A stretch of DNA of 64,000 nt from Leptospira fluminis. Lineage in GTDB: Bacteria > Spirochaetota > Leptospiria > Leptospirales > Leptospiraceae. The stretch lies in NCBI RefSeq assembly GCF_004771275.1, contig NZ_RQEV01000010.1, positions 186,001 to 250,000 on the forward strand, written 5' to 3'. Positions 16,270 to 24,636 of the stretch are shown piece after piece; the stretch's first letter is position 1, and every line of letters starts with the position of its first letter. The notes below the pieces were generated by a model, which worked only from the letters and a program-made list of their open reading frames with translations, had not been told where the DNA came from and did no database searches. Made by a program: the position numbers and the translations under genes.

Positions 16270-18660
16270 ATGTACCCGGAAAAGAATTTATTGGATATTC
16301 TCTGGGTCATCGTATGTTCGGGGATCGTACTCCTTATGCAGGCGGGCTTCCTCGTTCTCGAATCGGGGTTAACCCGTGCCAAAAACTCGATTAACGTAGC
16401 GATCAAAAACGTCGCGGATTTCGGAATCGCGACGCTCTTATTCTACTGCTTCGGATTCGGGCTAATGTTCGGTCAATCCTTCGAAGGACTCTTGGGAACG
16501 ACGATGTTCTTTCCCGTTTTTTCGAAAGAGGAAGCCTGGCCCGCCGCGTTCTTCCTCTTTCAATTGGTTTTTTGCGGTACTTCTGCGACCATCGTTTCGG
16601 GCGCAGTCGCGGAAAGGTTGAAATTCCAATCGTATCTGCTCGTAACGGTACTGGTCTCCGGGTTTATTTATCCGGTTGCGGGCCATTGGAGCTGGGGAGG
16701 AAATCTTTCCCTCGAACCGGTAGGTTGGCTTAAGGGATTGGGTTTTCATGATTTTGCCGGATCTACGATAGTACATAGCGTCGGGGGCTGGGTTTCTCTT
16801 GCCTTGCTATTGGTTCTAGGTTCCAGAAAAGGAAGGTTCGACATAGGCATCGCGAAACGAATCAACGGGAGCAACCTTCCCGTAGCCATGTTCGGAGGAA
16901 TTCTTTTATGGTTCGGATGGTTGGGATTCAACGGCGGAAGCACCCTCGGATTCAACTCGAAAGTACCAGGAATCATAGTAAATACAGTGATGGCGTCGGG
17001 AATATCCATGCTTACCGCGATGATCGTCTCCTGGTTAGCCAAAGGAGTTCCGCAACCCTCCTCTCTTTTAAACGGTTCCTTGATCGGAGCGGTTGCGATC
17101 ACCGCAGGCGCGGATCTGTTTTCGGTGGTCGAGGCCGGCTTCATCGGATTCCTGGCCGGGCTACTTCTTTTTCCCTCGGAAGAGTTATTAGAAAAATTCA
17201 AAATTGACGATGCCGTGGGGGCGATACCGGTCCATCTAGTCGGCGGGATATGGGGAAGCCTTTCGGTCGGCATACTCGCAGATTACTCTTTGTTGGGGTT
17301 CGGAGATAGAATCTCCCTATTGGAAGTCCAGCTGCTCGGGATTCTGTCCGTGGGGATCTTCGTATTTGCGACCTCATATCTGGTATTTCTTATATTGAAC
17401 CGAGTCCCGTTTTTCGGTCCTTTACGCGTCGGCGTCAAAGAAGAGGAGGAAGGACTCAATCTTTCCGAACACAATGCAAGAACGGACTTAGTGGACCTCT
17501 TACGCGTAATGGAGCACCAACATCGCACCGGAGATCTTTGCGACGTCTATGAGGAACCTTTTACTGAAGTCGGACAGATAGCTAAGCGCTATAATTTGGT
17601 TCTAAAAAGGATACGCGAAACATTGAACGAAAACGAAAACGCGAGAACGGAGATCGCCTACGCTTTAGAAACTCTGCAGAAAACCCAAGACAAACTCATT
17701 CTTTCCGAGAAAATGGCCTCTCTTGGACAATTGGTCTCGGGAATAGCGCACGAAATCAACAATCCCCTAGGTGCAATATCGGCTCTTAGCGGAGAACTGA
17801 CGGATTACTTCAAACATATTTCGAATCGTCTATCCAACTATATAAATATGTTCTCTTCCGGCACCGTTTCACGCATAGACTCCATCCTCAATATGATTGA
17901 AGCCGGGACCGCCGGCAAAATCAGAATACTAACGAGGTCGGAAAGGAAAGTCTCCTTAAACCGAGCGGAAGACATCCTTAAAAAAATCGAATTCCACGAT
18001 CCTTTATCTACCGCGTCGCAAGTAATCGACGTAGGTTTTCTTTCCGTTCTCGAAAAAAACGAGGAATTCTTTGCGGACAAAAGCAACCATCCGATCCTTG
18101 AGTTCGTGTTGTCCGAAGTACAATCGATCCGAAACGTGGAATCGATCCGACTTGCCGTGGAAAGGACTTCTAAAATCACCTACGCCTTAAAAAACTATTC
18201 CCATATAGAAGCGATTTCCAATAAAATTCCGTCAGACGTGGTCGGTACCCTCGAAACAGTTTTAATCATTTATAATAATAAAATCATAAACGGCGTCGAT
18301 TTAAAACTGGAGTTCGACTCTAGACCGATCATCCCGGCATTTCCCGACGACCTTATGCAGGTCTGGACCAATCTGATCCACAACTCTCTGCAAGCGATAG
18401 AATTTAAGGGCAAAATCACGATTTCCGTCAAAGAATTCGATCAGGATGTACGCATAGAAGTGACTGATAACGGACCGGGAATCCCTACCGAGATGAGATC
18501 CCGAATTTTCGAACCTTTTTTCACCACCAAGCCTCGTGGAGAAGGCTCCGGCCTAGGCTTGGATATCTGTAAAAGAATCATCGAGAAACATGGAGGTAGG
18601 GTCGTTCTAGAGTCCGAACCGGGGAAAACCACTTTTTACGTATTCCTGCCTAAGAGCTGA
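16270..18660 (+). CDS. Ammonium transporter-histidine kinase fusion
   Basis: 796 residues. Residues 1-400 are a full Amt/MEP channel: QAGFLVLESGLTRAKNSINV near the start, FVAERL-like GAVAERLKF, Asp161 and His169 in HDFAGSTIVHSVGG, and His322 in PVHLVGGIWGS. These match the pore twin-His pair and Asp of E. coli AmtB. The conserved Amt C-terminal region follows (LRVGVKEEEEGLNLSEH). A short HAMP-like linker (about 430-470) leads to a kinase: GIAHEINNPLGA with His494, then an unusually long insert, NLIHNSLQAIE with Asn705, DNGPGIP and GEGSGLGLDICKRI. The likely role is a membrane ammonium sensor that phosphorylates an unknown regulator; Kuenenia Amt5 is the known precedent. No receiver gene is adjacent. 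The porin gene downstream has its own sigma-54 promoter. Confidence 0.95.
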   Translation: MYPEKNLLDILWVIVCSGIVLLMQAGFLVLESGLTRAKNSINVAIKNVADFGIATLLFYCFGFGLMFGQSFEGLLGTTMFFPVFSKEEAWPAAFFLFQLVFCGTSATIVSGAVAERLKFQSYLLVTVLVSGFIYPVAGHWSWGGNLSLEPVGWLKGLGFHDFAGSTIVHSVGGWVSLALLLVLGSRKGRFDIGIAKRINGSNLPVAMFGGILLWFGWLGFNGGSTLGFNSKVPGIIVNTVMASGISMLTAMIVSWLAKGVPQPSSLLNGSLIGAVAITAGADLFSVVEAGFIGFLAGLLLFPSEELLEKFKIDDAVGAIPVHLVGGIWGSLSVGILADYSLLGFGDRISLLEVQLLGILSVGIFVFATSYLVFLILNRVPFFGPLRVGVKEEEEGLNLSEHNARTDLVDLLRVMEHQHRTGDLCDVYEEPFTEVGQIAKRYNLVLKRIRETLNENENARTEIAYALETLQKTQDKLILSEKMASLGQLVSGIAHEINNPLGAISALSGELTDYFKHISNRLSNYINMFSSGTVSRIDSILNMIEAGTAGKIRILTRSERKVSLNRAEDILKKIEFHDPLSTASQVIDVGFLSVLEKNEEFFADKSNHPILEFVLSEVQSIRNVESIRLAVERTSKITYALKNYSHIEAISNKIPSDVVGTLETVLIIYNNKIINGVDLKLEFDSRPIIPAFPDDLMQVWTNLIHNSLQAIEFKGKITISVKEFDQDVRIEVTDNGPGIPTEMRSRIFEPFFTTKPRGEGSGLGLDICKRIIEKHGGRVVLESEPGKTTFYVFLPKS

Positions 18661-19116
18661 TCGATTTCCGAAAACCCGCTCCCCTCCTTTGACAAATCAT
18701 TAGCGTTTATTCCTCCTTATACCGTCAAAGAATAATCTAATTTCATAATATTCTTCTTTTTTCAAAGAAAATCCATAGGCGCAACATGAATTTATAAGCA
18801 ATTTTCATGCCATTTATATACTTTTTCCTAAGAAAAACTAAACAAATCATCTTGAATTAATTTTTAACCGAAAACAGAGCAAAATGTACAACCTTGCAAG
18901 TTCATCGTAAGTAAAAATAGCCAATATTTAGATCAAATACTCTAGCATTAGTCTATATAATAAACAAATCTTAAAAATTTAGCCGACATACTAAGCAAAT
19001 TCAATCTTCCCAAAGGCCCCAGAAAGCCTAATCCCCGCAAAAGCAATCATTTTTATGTTATTGATGCTAATTGGTACGATTTTTGCTGATAAAAATTTGC
19101 ATAGGAATCACTGCAT
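18661..19116. other. AT-rich region between Amt-kinase and porin genes
   Basis: 456 bp, much richer in A+T than the flanking genes, with no coding frame. It holds the sigma-54 promoter at 19071-19087. The long AT-rich upstream stretch is what would be expected of a region that binds an enhancer-binding protein and bends, but I did not find a clear NtrC-type palindrome. Confidence 0.6.
19071..19087 (+). promoter_or_regulatory. Sigma-54 (-24/-12) promoter of the porin gene
   Basis: TTGGTACG-ATTT-TTGCT. The GG at 19073-19074 and the GC at 19085-19086 are separated by exactly 10 bp, as in the consensus TTGGCACG-N4-TTGCA; only the C of GGCAC is changed. The predicted start near 19098 leaves about a 19-nt leader with AGGA before the ATG at 19117. 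Confidence 0.75.
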
Positions 19117-21021
19117 ATGAAACATAGGAAATCTAAAAAACAATCCCGAGCGCAAAAACTCGGTAAGCATAATAACTTCAAAGGTTTACGAAAACGATAC
19201 ACTTACGGCCTACCCGCCGGATTGTTTTCGATCTGCCTACTTCTTTCATTCGGAGACGTATATCCGCAATCCGTCGATATACCTCCCCCGTCCACAAAGG
19301 AGGGGACGACTGACTCATCATCGCCAAAGCCACTAGAGCCGCCTCCTTCCACTTCTCCCAAAACGGAATCTGGAGATCCCAAGCCGGATCCAAAGAAAAA
19401 GCCGGAGGAAAGCAAATATGCAAGCCCATGGAAAGGTGACATTCCTATCGATTACTTAAGAACGCTCTTAGTCTCTCCGGAACAGATGAAAGACACGCAA
19501 AAATCGAATCTATTCTGGGTGGATAATTTAAAAATCGGTTTTTCCGTCCGCCCAAGATACGAGTCTAGAGACCATTCCAACTTCAGCAAACGAATAGACG
19601 ATTATTCCTCTTTCGTCGGCCAAAATACTCAGCTATGGTTTCTTCTCGACCCGTCCCCGTATTTCGCAATCAAGGTCACCATCCAGGATACGAGATTATG
19701 GGGCGGAAGCCAAAGCGCGCAAAACGCGGGGAATTGGTCCTATGCGCTGACTACCGGAAGCGGAACGACATTGACCCCGGGAACCGCTACGAACACGAAC
19801 TTAAGAAACCCCACGGACATTCGAGAGGCCTTTATAACTTTAAAAAAAAGTGATAAACTCCCGATATCGGTAATGATCGGAAGACAGGTATTCGCGTTCG
19901 GAGACCTCAAATTGGTCGGCCCTCTTAACTGGCTGAATACCGGATTCTCTTTCGACGGAATCAGATTCGTTCACGATTCCAAGTGGTTTAGAAGTCATGT
20001 ATTCGGCACTATCCTTTCGGACCAATACGACGCTCCTTACGGACTGACTACTAGCAATGGAAAGGCGAAAGGAACAATCGACGAAGCTTATTTTATGGGA
20101 ATGTACAACACGATCAAAGGGAACGGGCTTTTCGACCTAGATCTATACACTTTCGATATTTCCAAAAAATGGATAGCAAATCCGAACCCTCCCGTAGACA
20201 TGAATGACGCTCGGTCCAAACAAAGGGACGACCTGATCACCGCGGGGTTTCGCTTAACGAATCGAACGAATTCGAACACTCTTCCTGCCGGAAAGATTTG
20301 GGATTGGACGATCGAATCGGCTTGGCAAACGGGCTATACTGGTGATCGAGTCAAGGCGGATTGGGATATTCTGAATATTCAGGCGCCGTCCGGAAAAAAT
20401 TTTTATACGCAAAGAGTCCAATACGATACGAGGTTTTTATCATTGGATACGGGTGTGAAAATTTTAGACAATGTCCGCTTGGGAGGCGGCTATACGTTTG
20501 CCTCGGGAGATCCGAACCGGTCGGACGCCAAAGTCGGAACCTGGCAGACGTTATTTCCGCAAGTAGCGGGCTCTTTTCCGAACTGGAACGTCATGAACGG
20601 TCAATCCCTACTTGTAGGATTCGCAAATATCCGGACATACTCCGCCCGTTTAAACATCAAAACGGAGAATTATGGAACTTTGATATTTACGATTTACGAT
20701 ACCTACAAAGCGACACCTCAGGATGCTTGGTATAAAGTTTCCGGAGTGCCGAATACGGGTGCAAGCACCGAAAATTATTCGGACAACAAATTTACGATCG
20801 ACAATGGACGTTTAGGAAAGCATCTAATGTATCAGTACGATTTTACGTGGATTTACAATTATTCGGAATACGTTTCTATCTGGTCCGGATTTTCCTTGGC
20901 AAGGGCGGAAGATGCGATTCGGAATGCGAGAAACAATCCGTATGCGGCAAATCCGTTGGATAGAAATACTTTTACGCCGAATTCTAAATTCTTCTACTTA
21001 ATGGTTTCTGTCTCGCTATAG
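19117..21021 (+). CDS. Outer-membrane porin, alginate-export (AlgE-like) family
   Basis: 634 residues. The N-terminus is basic and then hydrophobic (GLFSICLLLSFGDVYPQ, cleavage near residue 51). A Pro/Ser/Lys-rich linker (about 52-100) precedes a large beta-barrel with family features: VRPRYESRDHSNFSKRIDDY, QNTQLWFLLDPSPY, DIREAFITLKKS, GRQVFAFGDLKLVGPLNW and DGIRF. The end is FFYLMVSVSL. Leptospira carry several members; they are taken to be channels for small solutes or sugars, not alginate exporters. The sigma-54 promoter and the neighbouring Amt-kinase suggest control by nitrogen supply (inference). It converges on the FecR lipoprotein gene across a nested hairpin. Confidence 0.88.
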   Translation: MKHRKSKKQSRAQKLGKHNNFKGLRKRYTYGLPAGLFSICLLLSFGDVYPQSVDIPPPSTKEGTTDSSSPKPLEPPPSTSPKTESGDPKPDPKKKPEESKYASPWKGDIPIDYLRTLLVSPEQMKDTQKSNLFWVDNLKIGFSVRPRYESRDHSNFSKRIDDYSSFVGQNTQLWFLLDPSPYFAIKVTIQDTRLWGGSQSAQNAGNWSYALTTGSGTTLTPGTATNTNLRNPTDIREAFITLKKSDKLPISVMIGRQVFAFGDLKLVGPLNWLNTGFSFDGIRFVHDSKWFRSHVFGTILSDQYDAPYGLTTSNGKAKGTIDEAYFMGMYNTIKGNGLFDLDLYTFDISKKWIANPNPPVDMNDARSKQRDDLITAGFRLTNRTNSNTLPAGKIWDWTIESAWQTGYTGDRVKADWDILNIQAPSGKNFYTQRVQYDTRFLSLDTGVKILDNVRLGGGYTFASGDPNRSDAKVGTWQTLFPQVAGSFPNWNVMNGQSLLVGFANIRTYSARLNIKTENYGTLIFTIYDTYKATPQDAWYKVSGVPNTGASTENYSDNKFTIDNGRLGKHLMYQYDFTWIYNYSEYVSIWSGFSLARAEDAIRNARNNPYAANPLDRNTFTPNSKFFYLMVSVSL

Positions 21022-21032
21022 CAAGGAAGACG

Positions 21033-21086
21033 ACGCGGAAGGAATGGCGTCCACAAAAAGTGAGTGGATACGCAAAACTTCCGCGT
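21033..21086. terminator. Nested hairpin between convergent genes
   Basis: Outer stem ACGCGGAAG (21033-21041) / CTTCCGCGT (21078-21086), 9 bp perfect. Inside it, GCGTCCAC pairs with GTGGATACGC with a 2-nt bulge around the loop AAAAAGTGA. It lies between the porin stop and the FecR-gene stop, so a bidirectional terminator is likely, though no T-run follows. Confidence 0.55.
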
Positions 21087-21106
21087 AGTTATACAAAGGC
21101 CCTACG

Positions 21107-21802
21107 TCAGGGAGAATCCAGCTTTTTCTTTACGAGCGAAATCAGGAGCCCGAATTCTTCTTTACTCATCTTATTCTGAGGTCCCAAAGGCGAATTCTGG
21201 ATTTCGCTATGATTGTGGTTATAAGAAATACCTTCTTTTTGCGAATCGGCTGGAGTAATGTATATGGTCTTATTGCCCCGAGTAACAGAGAGGTAATCCT
21301 GCTCATTGGTCCGTTTGGACTTGTCGACTTTGTTTTCCAGTTCTATTTTGCCTTCGCAATGACAGGTAAAAATCATGTCCTCATATACGGTCGTGTAAAA
21401 TTTCGTACCTCTAACTCCTGCAGTCGTGCTGGGGGTTTGTAAAGTGATGCCCTCGCCTTTCAACAGCTTGTTGGAAACAATCCAAGAAGCTCCCGTCTCT
21501 TGGAAAAAGGTTTTGTCGTTCGCAATTTCGTTAAAGTGGAATTTTGAATTCGATTGGATCTCCAAAACGGTCGAATTTTCCCCGAACACAACGGTCACGA
21601 TGGATTTATCTCCGGTCACAATCACGTCCCCGCCGACAATCTCTTGGTTCGTTTCCGGTTTTATCGACTTTCCATCCCGTTGGATATGAACGTTTCCCGA
21701 AATGAAACCTACGAATCCCTTCCTATTGCTCGTATCTTTCCTACAATCGAAGCAAAAAATTCCTAAAAATAGAACGGTCGTTATTATTTGAATCCGAGTC
21801 AT
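21107..21802 (-). CDS. FecR-domain lipoprotein
   Basis: 231 residues. The signal ends LFLGIFCFDC (Cys17 or Cys20 as lipid site). A FecR domain follows: GFISGNVHIQRDG, VGGDVIVTGDKSIVTVVFGENS, LEIQSNSKFHFNE and TPSTTAGVRGTKFYT. In Leptospira such proteins are stand-alone envelope proteins without a FecI partner, and their ligand is unknown. The C-terminus is charged and helical (KEEFGLLISLVKKK). It is convergent with the porin gene. Confidence 0.88.
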   Translation of the reverse strand: MTRIQIITTVLFLGIFCFDCRKDTSNRKGFVGFISGNVHIQRDGKSIKPETNQEIVGGDVIVTGDKSIVTVVFGENSTVLEIQSNSKFHFNEIANDKTFFQETGASWIVSNKLLKGEGITLQTPSTTAGVRGTKFYTTVYEDMIFTCHCEGKIELENKVDKSKRTNEQDYLSVTRGNKTIYITPADSQKEGISYNHNHSEIQNSPLGPQNKMSKEEFGLLISLVKKKLDSP

Positions 21803-22062
21803 AGATCTTCCCTCTCGCCGTATTTACGCGAGGAGTCTCACACTAAGCATACTTTTAAACGGATCAATTCTATTATTTTCCGTTTTGACCGTTTTCAACC
21901 CTTCTTGCCCTTCAGCCGCCTATATCGATTCGTGAATAAACGGCGGTGAAACTTATGGTTTTCAAGAAAGACCCTCTGAATAGAGATTTCGGAAAATTGC
22001 AGGCTCTCCTTATCATTTAAGATTTTGCGAAATCGAAAAACGATTCGAAACCAAACCAAATT

Positions 22063-22338
22063 TTAGACCCGTTTTCCGGAATTTTTGACGTATTTTCTAT
22101 AATCTTCCAGAAAGGCGGAGGCATTTTCCCAAGAATCCGTTATCTTAACATATCGATCGCGCTCGGCGATCCAGATGGTATCTTTGATCCGGACGCTTAG
22201 CTCCGGAAATTCTTTGGAATAAAAATGACCTTCTTCTCCTTCTTTTTCCTGAAGACCGAACTCTCCCAAAAATTTCTCTCTTCTACTCGCCCTTATGTAT
22301 TCGCTTCGATTCTTTACTGTATAGGAAGTGATCAACAT
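22063..22338 (-). CDS. Small protein of unknown function (91 aa)
   Basis: The ATG at 22338 is preceded by GGGGGAT and starts MLITSYTVKNRSEYIRASRR. The protein is soluble, charged and mixed alpha/beta (FPELSVRIKDTIWIAERDRY), with no motif I recognise. The stop of the 49-residue membrane protein gene lies 1 nt upstream of this ATG, so the two are surely cotranscribed. A longer frame from 22383 overlaps that small gene and lacks a ribosome-binding site. Confidence 0.65.
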   Translation of the reverse strand: MLITSYTVKNRSEYIRASRREKFLGEFGLQEKEGEEGHFYSKEFPELSVRIKDTIWIAERDRYVKITDSWENASAFLEDYRKYVKNSGKRV

Positions 22339-22339
22339 T

Positions 22340-22489
22340 CTATCCCCCTTTTTTATGTGAATGATTCCGATTGATTTCCTCAAGAATTTCCCGGTTCGAC
22401 CTCTTTTTAAACGAGGTAAATCTTCCGCTCACCGCGAGAACGATCGCCGTTAGAACCAACGATATTACAAGCGAGGTAAGCATATACAT
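22340..22489 (-). CDS. Small membrane protein (49 aa), first gene of a two-gene unit
   Basis: The ATG at 22489 has AAAAGGAA 4-5 nt upstream; the frame ends TAG at 22340-22342. The sequence MYMLTSLVISLVLTAIVLAV forms one membrane helix, followed by a basic/acidic tail (FKKRSNREILEEINRN). A signal-anchor helix plus cytoplasmic tail is the simple reading. No family is recognised. It is too short for usual gene-calling limits. Confidence 0.6.
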   Translation of the reverse strand: MYMLTSLVISLVLTAIVLAVSGRFTSFKKRSNREILEEINRNHSHKKGG

Positions 22490-23183
22490 TCCTTTTCATC
22501 TCGGCCGAACCGGAACCAGTTACTCTGAAGAAAAACAGAGATCAGAATATCTGCAGGGGAATAAAACGTGTCAATAAAATTAAATTCCTAAGAAAAAAGA
22601 GGACGGACTCATTATTAATTTATTTAGAATATTATAGAAATGGAATTTTGCTACTTTGAAGCATATATGAGAATATGTCGCATGCTCAAAAAACGAACTC
22701 CGTTCGTCGTCGAATTTATAGAAGAAATGATCTTTTTCCGGACGAGATACGATTCAATGTGTCTTCCATTTGCCTATGGATCGCAGATCTAAGCCGAAGA
22801 CAATCGGCGCTTAAGCGGAATATAAGCCCAAACAGGAATCCGCCTCTTTCACTTAGCGATCATTTAACGTGAATTTAGCGGCAAATACATCATGTAACTT
22901 CAAAAAGAACAAACCGATCCGGGAACGTCCGCTTACCGCACGGAAGTTCCGATCCTGGATGGAAACAATTTTCATCCAAATACAGGAGAAAAAAATATAG
23001 TTTATTAATATTTTATAATTATCTGATAAAAAATCCTATCGAATCGATAGTCTTCAAAAAACATCCCAAAATCAGAGCTCCGCAGGCCCGCTAAAGGATA
23101 CTTCTCATATCGTTTCATCCCGAGCGATATTTTCGCGCGTATATTTACTGCCGCTTTCGACTTTAATTATACGCGCTCTATTA
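22490..23183. other. Long intergenic region without a convincing gene
   Basis: 694 bp. Frames exist (for example 22667-22792, 41 residues starting MRICRMLKKRTP, with only a weak GAAG upstream) but none has the features of a gene. At 22916-22954 there is an imperfect hairpin (GATCCGGGAACGTCCG against CGGAAGTTCCGATC) that could be an RNA structure. The part after 22980 is very AT-rich. Decayed genes or an unannotated small RNA are possible. Confidence 0.45.
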
Positions 23184-23633
23184 TCAATTATAATCGATGC
23201 TCAAATCGTTTGGAGCGGGACGCCCCTGGCCTTTTTCTATAAGATCCTTTAAGCTGAGCAGAAAAGTGGCCCATTTCATCGAACAATGTGCAAGGAAATC
23301 CGTGCTTTCTTTCCAGTCGGAATGTCTGAAATGGAGCAAAGTTTGGATGTTGTCCGTCCAAATCCGAAAAGTGACTTCGGTTCCGGCCCACTCCCCCATT
23401 CCTCCTTCTTGAGTCGCTTTCCATCTCACCAATTTTCCCGGCTCCAACGTCCGAACCTCGAATTTCTGGCAAAAATTTCCGAACCAAAATTCCAAAATGC
23501 CGCCCACATTTGTTCCGTTACCGCGTGTGTCGGAGGTCCACCATTGCGCTAGTTTTTTAGGATCCGTCAAAGTTTCATACAGTCGCTCAGGAGCCACCTT
23601 GAGCCCAATCTTATGATTGATTTCATAACTCAT
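23184..23633 (-). CDS. SRPBCC (AHSA1-like) domain protein
   Basis: 149 residues, one START/Bet v1-like domain: INHKIGLKVAPERLYETLTDPKKLAQWW at the start, then FEVRTLEPGKLVRWKA, EVTFRIWT and the C-terminal helix with CSMKWATFLLSLKDLIEKG. Such proteins bind small hydrophobic ligands. The ATG has GAGGAAG upstream. It is divergent from an ArsR-family gene, a recurring pair in bacteria in which the ArsR protein represses both genes. Palindromes overlap both -10 boxes here. Confidence 0.9.
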   Translation of the reverse strand: MSYEINHKIGLKVAPERLYETLTDPKKLAQWWTSDTRGNGTNVGGILEFWFGNFCQKFEVRTLEPGKLVRWKATQEGGMGEWAGTEVTFRIWTDNIQTLLHFRHSDWKESTDFLAHCSMKWATFLLSLKDLIEKGQGRPAPNDLSIDYN

Positions 23634-23688
23634 ATCATTCTTCCTCTTCGGTTCTACGGAGTCGCAAATGCGTTAGCGTAGACCTACC

Positions 23689-23704
23689 GTAAGTATATAC
23701 TAAC
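23689..23704. promoter_or_regulatory. Palindromic operator over the SRPBCC-gene -10 box
   Basis: GTAAGTATATACTAAC, a near-palindrome (reverse complement GTTAGTATATACTTAC) centred on TATA. It covers the leftward -10 box and matches the site at 23785-23800. It is the likely binding site of the adjacent ArsR protein. Confidence 0.65.
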
Positions 23705-23721
23705 CTAATGATTCTTGTCAA
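23692..23721 (-). promoter_or_regulatory. Promoter of the SRPBCC gene
   Basis: On the minus strand: TTGACA (23721-23716), 18-bp spacer, TATACT (23697-23692). The spacer equals that of the ArsR promoter on the other strand. Confidence 0.65.
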
Positions 23722-23767
23722 CCTACAAAATCCAGGCCGTTCATACGTTAGAAAAGATATTTCGTTC

Positions 23768-23797
23768 TTGACGCGAAATTATGGGTAAGTATATAAT
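23768..23797 (+). promoter_or_regulatory. Promoter of the ArsR gene, near-leaderless
   Basis: TTGACG (23768-23773), 18-bp spacer, TATAAT (23792-23797). The expected start site near 23804 is only about 6 nt before the ATG at 23810, so the mRNA would be leaderless or nearly so; no ribosome-binding site is visible. Confidence 0.65.
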
Positions 23798-23800
23798 TAC
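23785..23800. promoter_or_regulatory. Palindromic operator over the ArsR-gene -10 box
   Basis: GTAAGTATATAATTAC, with GTAA/TTAC ends inverted about a TATA core, covers the TATAAT box. It shares 9 bp (GTAAGTATATA and further positions) with the site at 23689-23704, which suggests autorepression. Confidence 0.65.
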
Positions 23801-23809
23801 GTAGAGTTT

Positions 23810-24115
23810 ATGGCCAACGGGGCGGCTGCAATACAAGCATTAGGAGACCCGACTCGAAGGGAAATTTTCGAGCGTATTTCGAAATGTCCCCTTGCAGTCG
23901 TGGAAATCGCCGAGGACCTTCCCATTTCCCGCCCCGCAGTATCCCAACACCTCAAGGTGCTAAAGGATGTAGGATTGGTACGGGTCAGACGGAACGGTAC
24001 GCGCCATCTTTACTATGCGGATCCGAAAGGCGTGGAAATCATGAGGAAATATCTGGATCGACTTTGGGAAAGGGCTCTAACTTCGTTAAAGACTTTCTCC
24101 GAAGAGAGCCACTAG
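23810..24115 (+). CDS. ArsR-family repressor
   Basis: 101 residues. It is a winged helix-turn-helix of the ArsR type: AIQALGDPTRREIFERI, then VVEIAEDLPISRPAVSQHLKVLKDVGLVRVRRNG and the wing TRHLYYADP. No metal-binding ELCVCDL-type Cys motif is present, so it is not expected to be a metal sensor. The start at 23810 follows from the family N-terminus, though no ribosome-binding site is seen. It is divergent from the SRPBCC gene it very likely controls; the SRPBCC protein or its ligand may be the signal. Confidence 0.92.
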   Translation: MANGAAAIQALGDPTRREIFERISKCPLAVVEIAEDLPISRPAVSQHLKVLKDVGLVRVRRNGTRHLYYADPKGVEIMRKYLDRLWERALTSLKTFSEESH

Positions 24116-24636
24116 ACTCGGCCGTATAGAGCGTAGAACTCGCGTCCCAAAAATTAGTCTCCACCTACTCCCTATATCCAGAATAAGGCCCCTTTTTCAC
24201 CAAGAAGCCTATCCAAACCATAGACTTTCAGTCCTTTAAGAGCAGAATATTCATTCAAATACAATGTACCATACTTGGGATTACTATAAGAGTAAGAAGC
24301 TAAGGACGAATATTTGATACTCCTTTAAATTCCTTCGTTAGTAGCATTTGAGACACCGTCCTTCGCCCAACGATTTCTATCTCAGACATTTCTTTTAGAA
24401 TCCTTAGTCCTGGCATTGTGGTTGATGGATCTATAATTGATATCGCACCTATCCCGAATAGGACATCAAAAATAAAGGTAAATTATCTATTGATGCGATT
24501 TTTACATGCAAATCTTTCTTTGCAGGAAATAAATTCGTAAGTAGGCTAAATCCCGAGTGACACGCATCCCACTCCTGGAATATTAAATCCACTCCGACGA
24601 TTTGAACTGGAACGAACTTAACTTTTAGGAGAATGT
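24116..24636. other. Gene-poor stretch, probably decayed sequence
   Basis: 521 bp without a supported gene. On the minus strand, short broken frames read protein-like (for example 24449-24630, and KEMSEIEIVGRRTVSQMLL near 24330-24400) but are cut by stops. I could not assign them to a family. Composition is more AT-rich than the flanks. With the next gene and the gap after it, this looks like an insertion of foreign or eroding DNA. Confidence 0.4.

Noticed and set aside
22675..22872. 65-codon frame in the long gap
   Set aside because: Arg/Ser-rich without any motif, no ribosome-binding site, and it crosses hairpin sequence.
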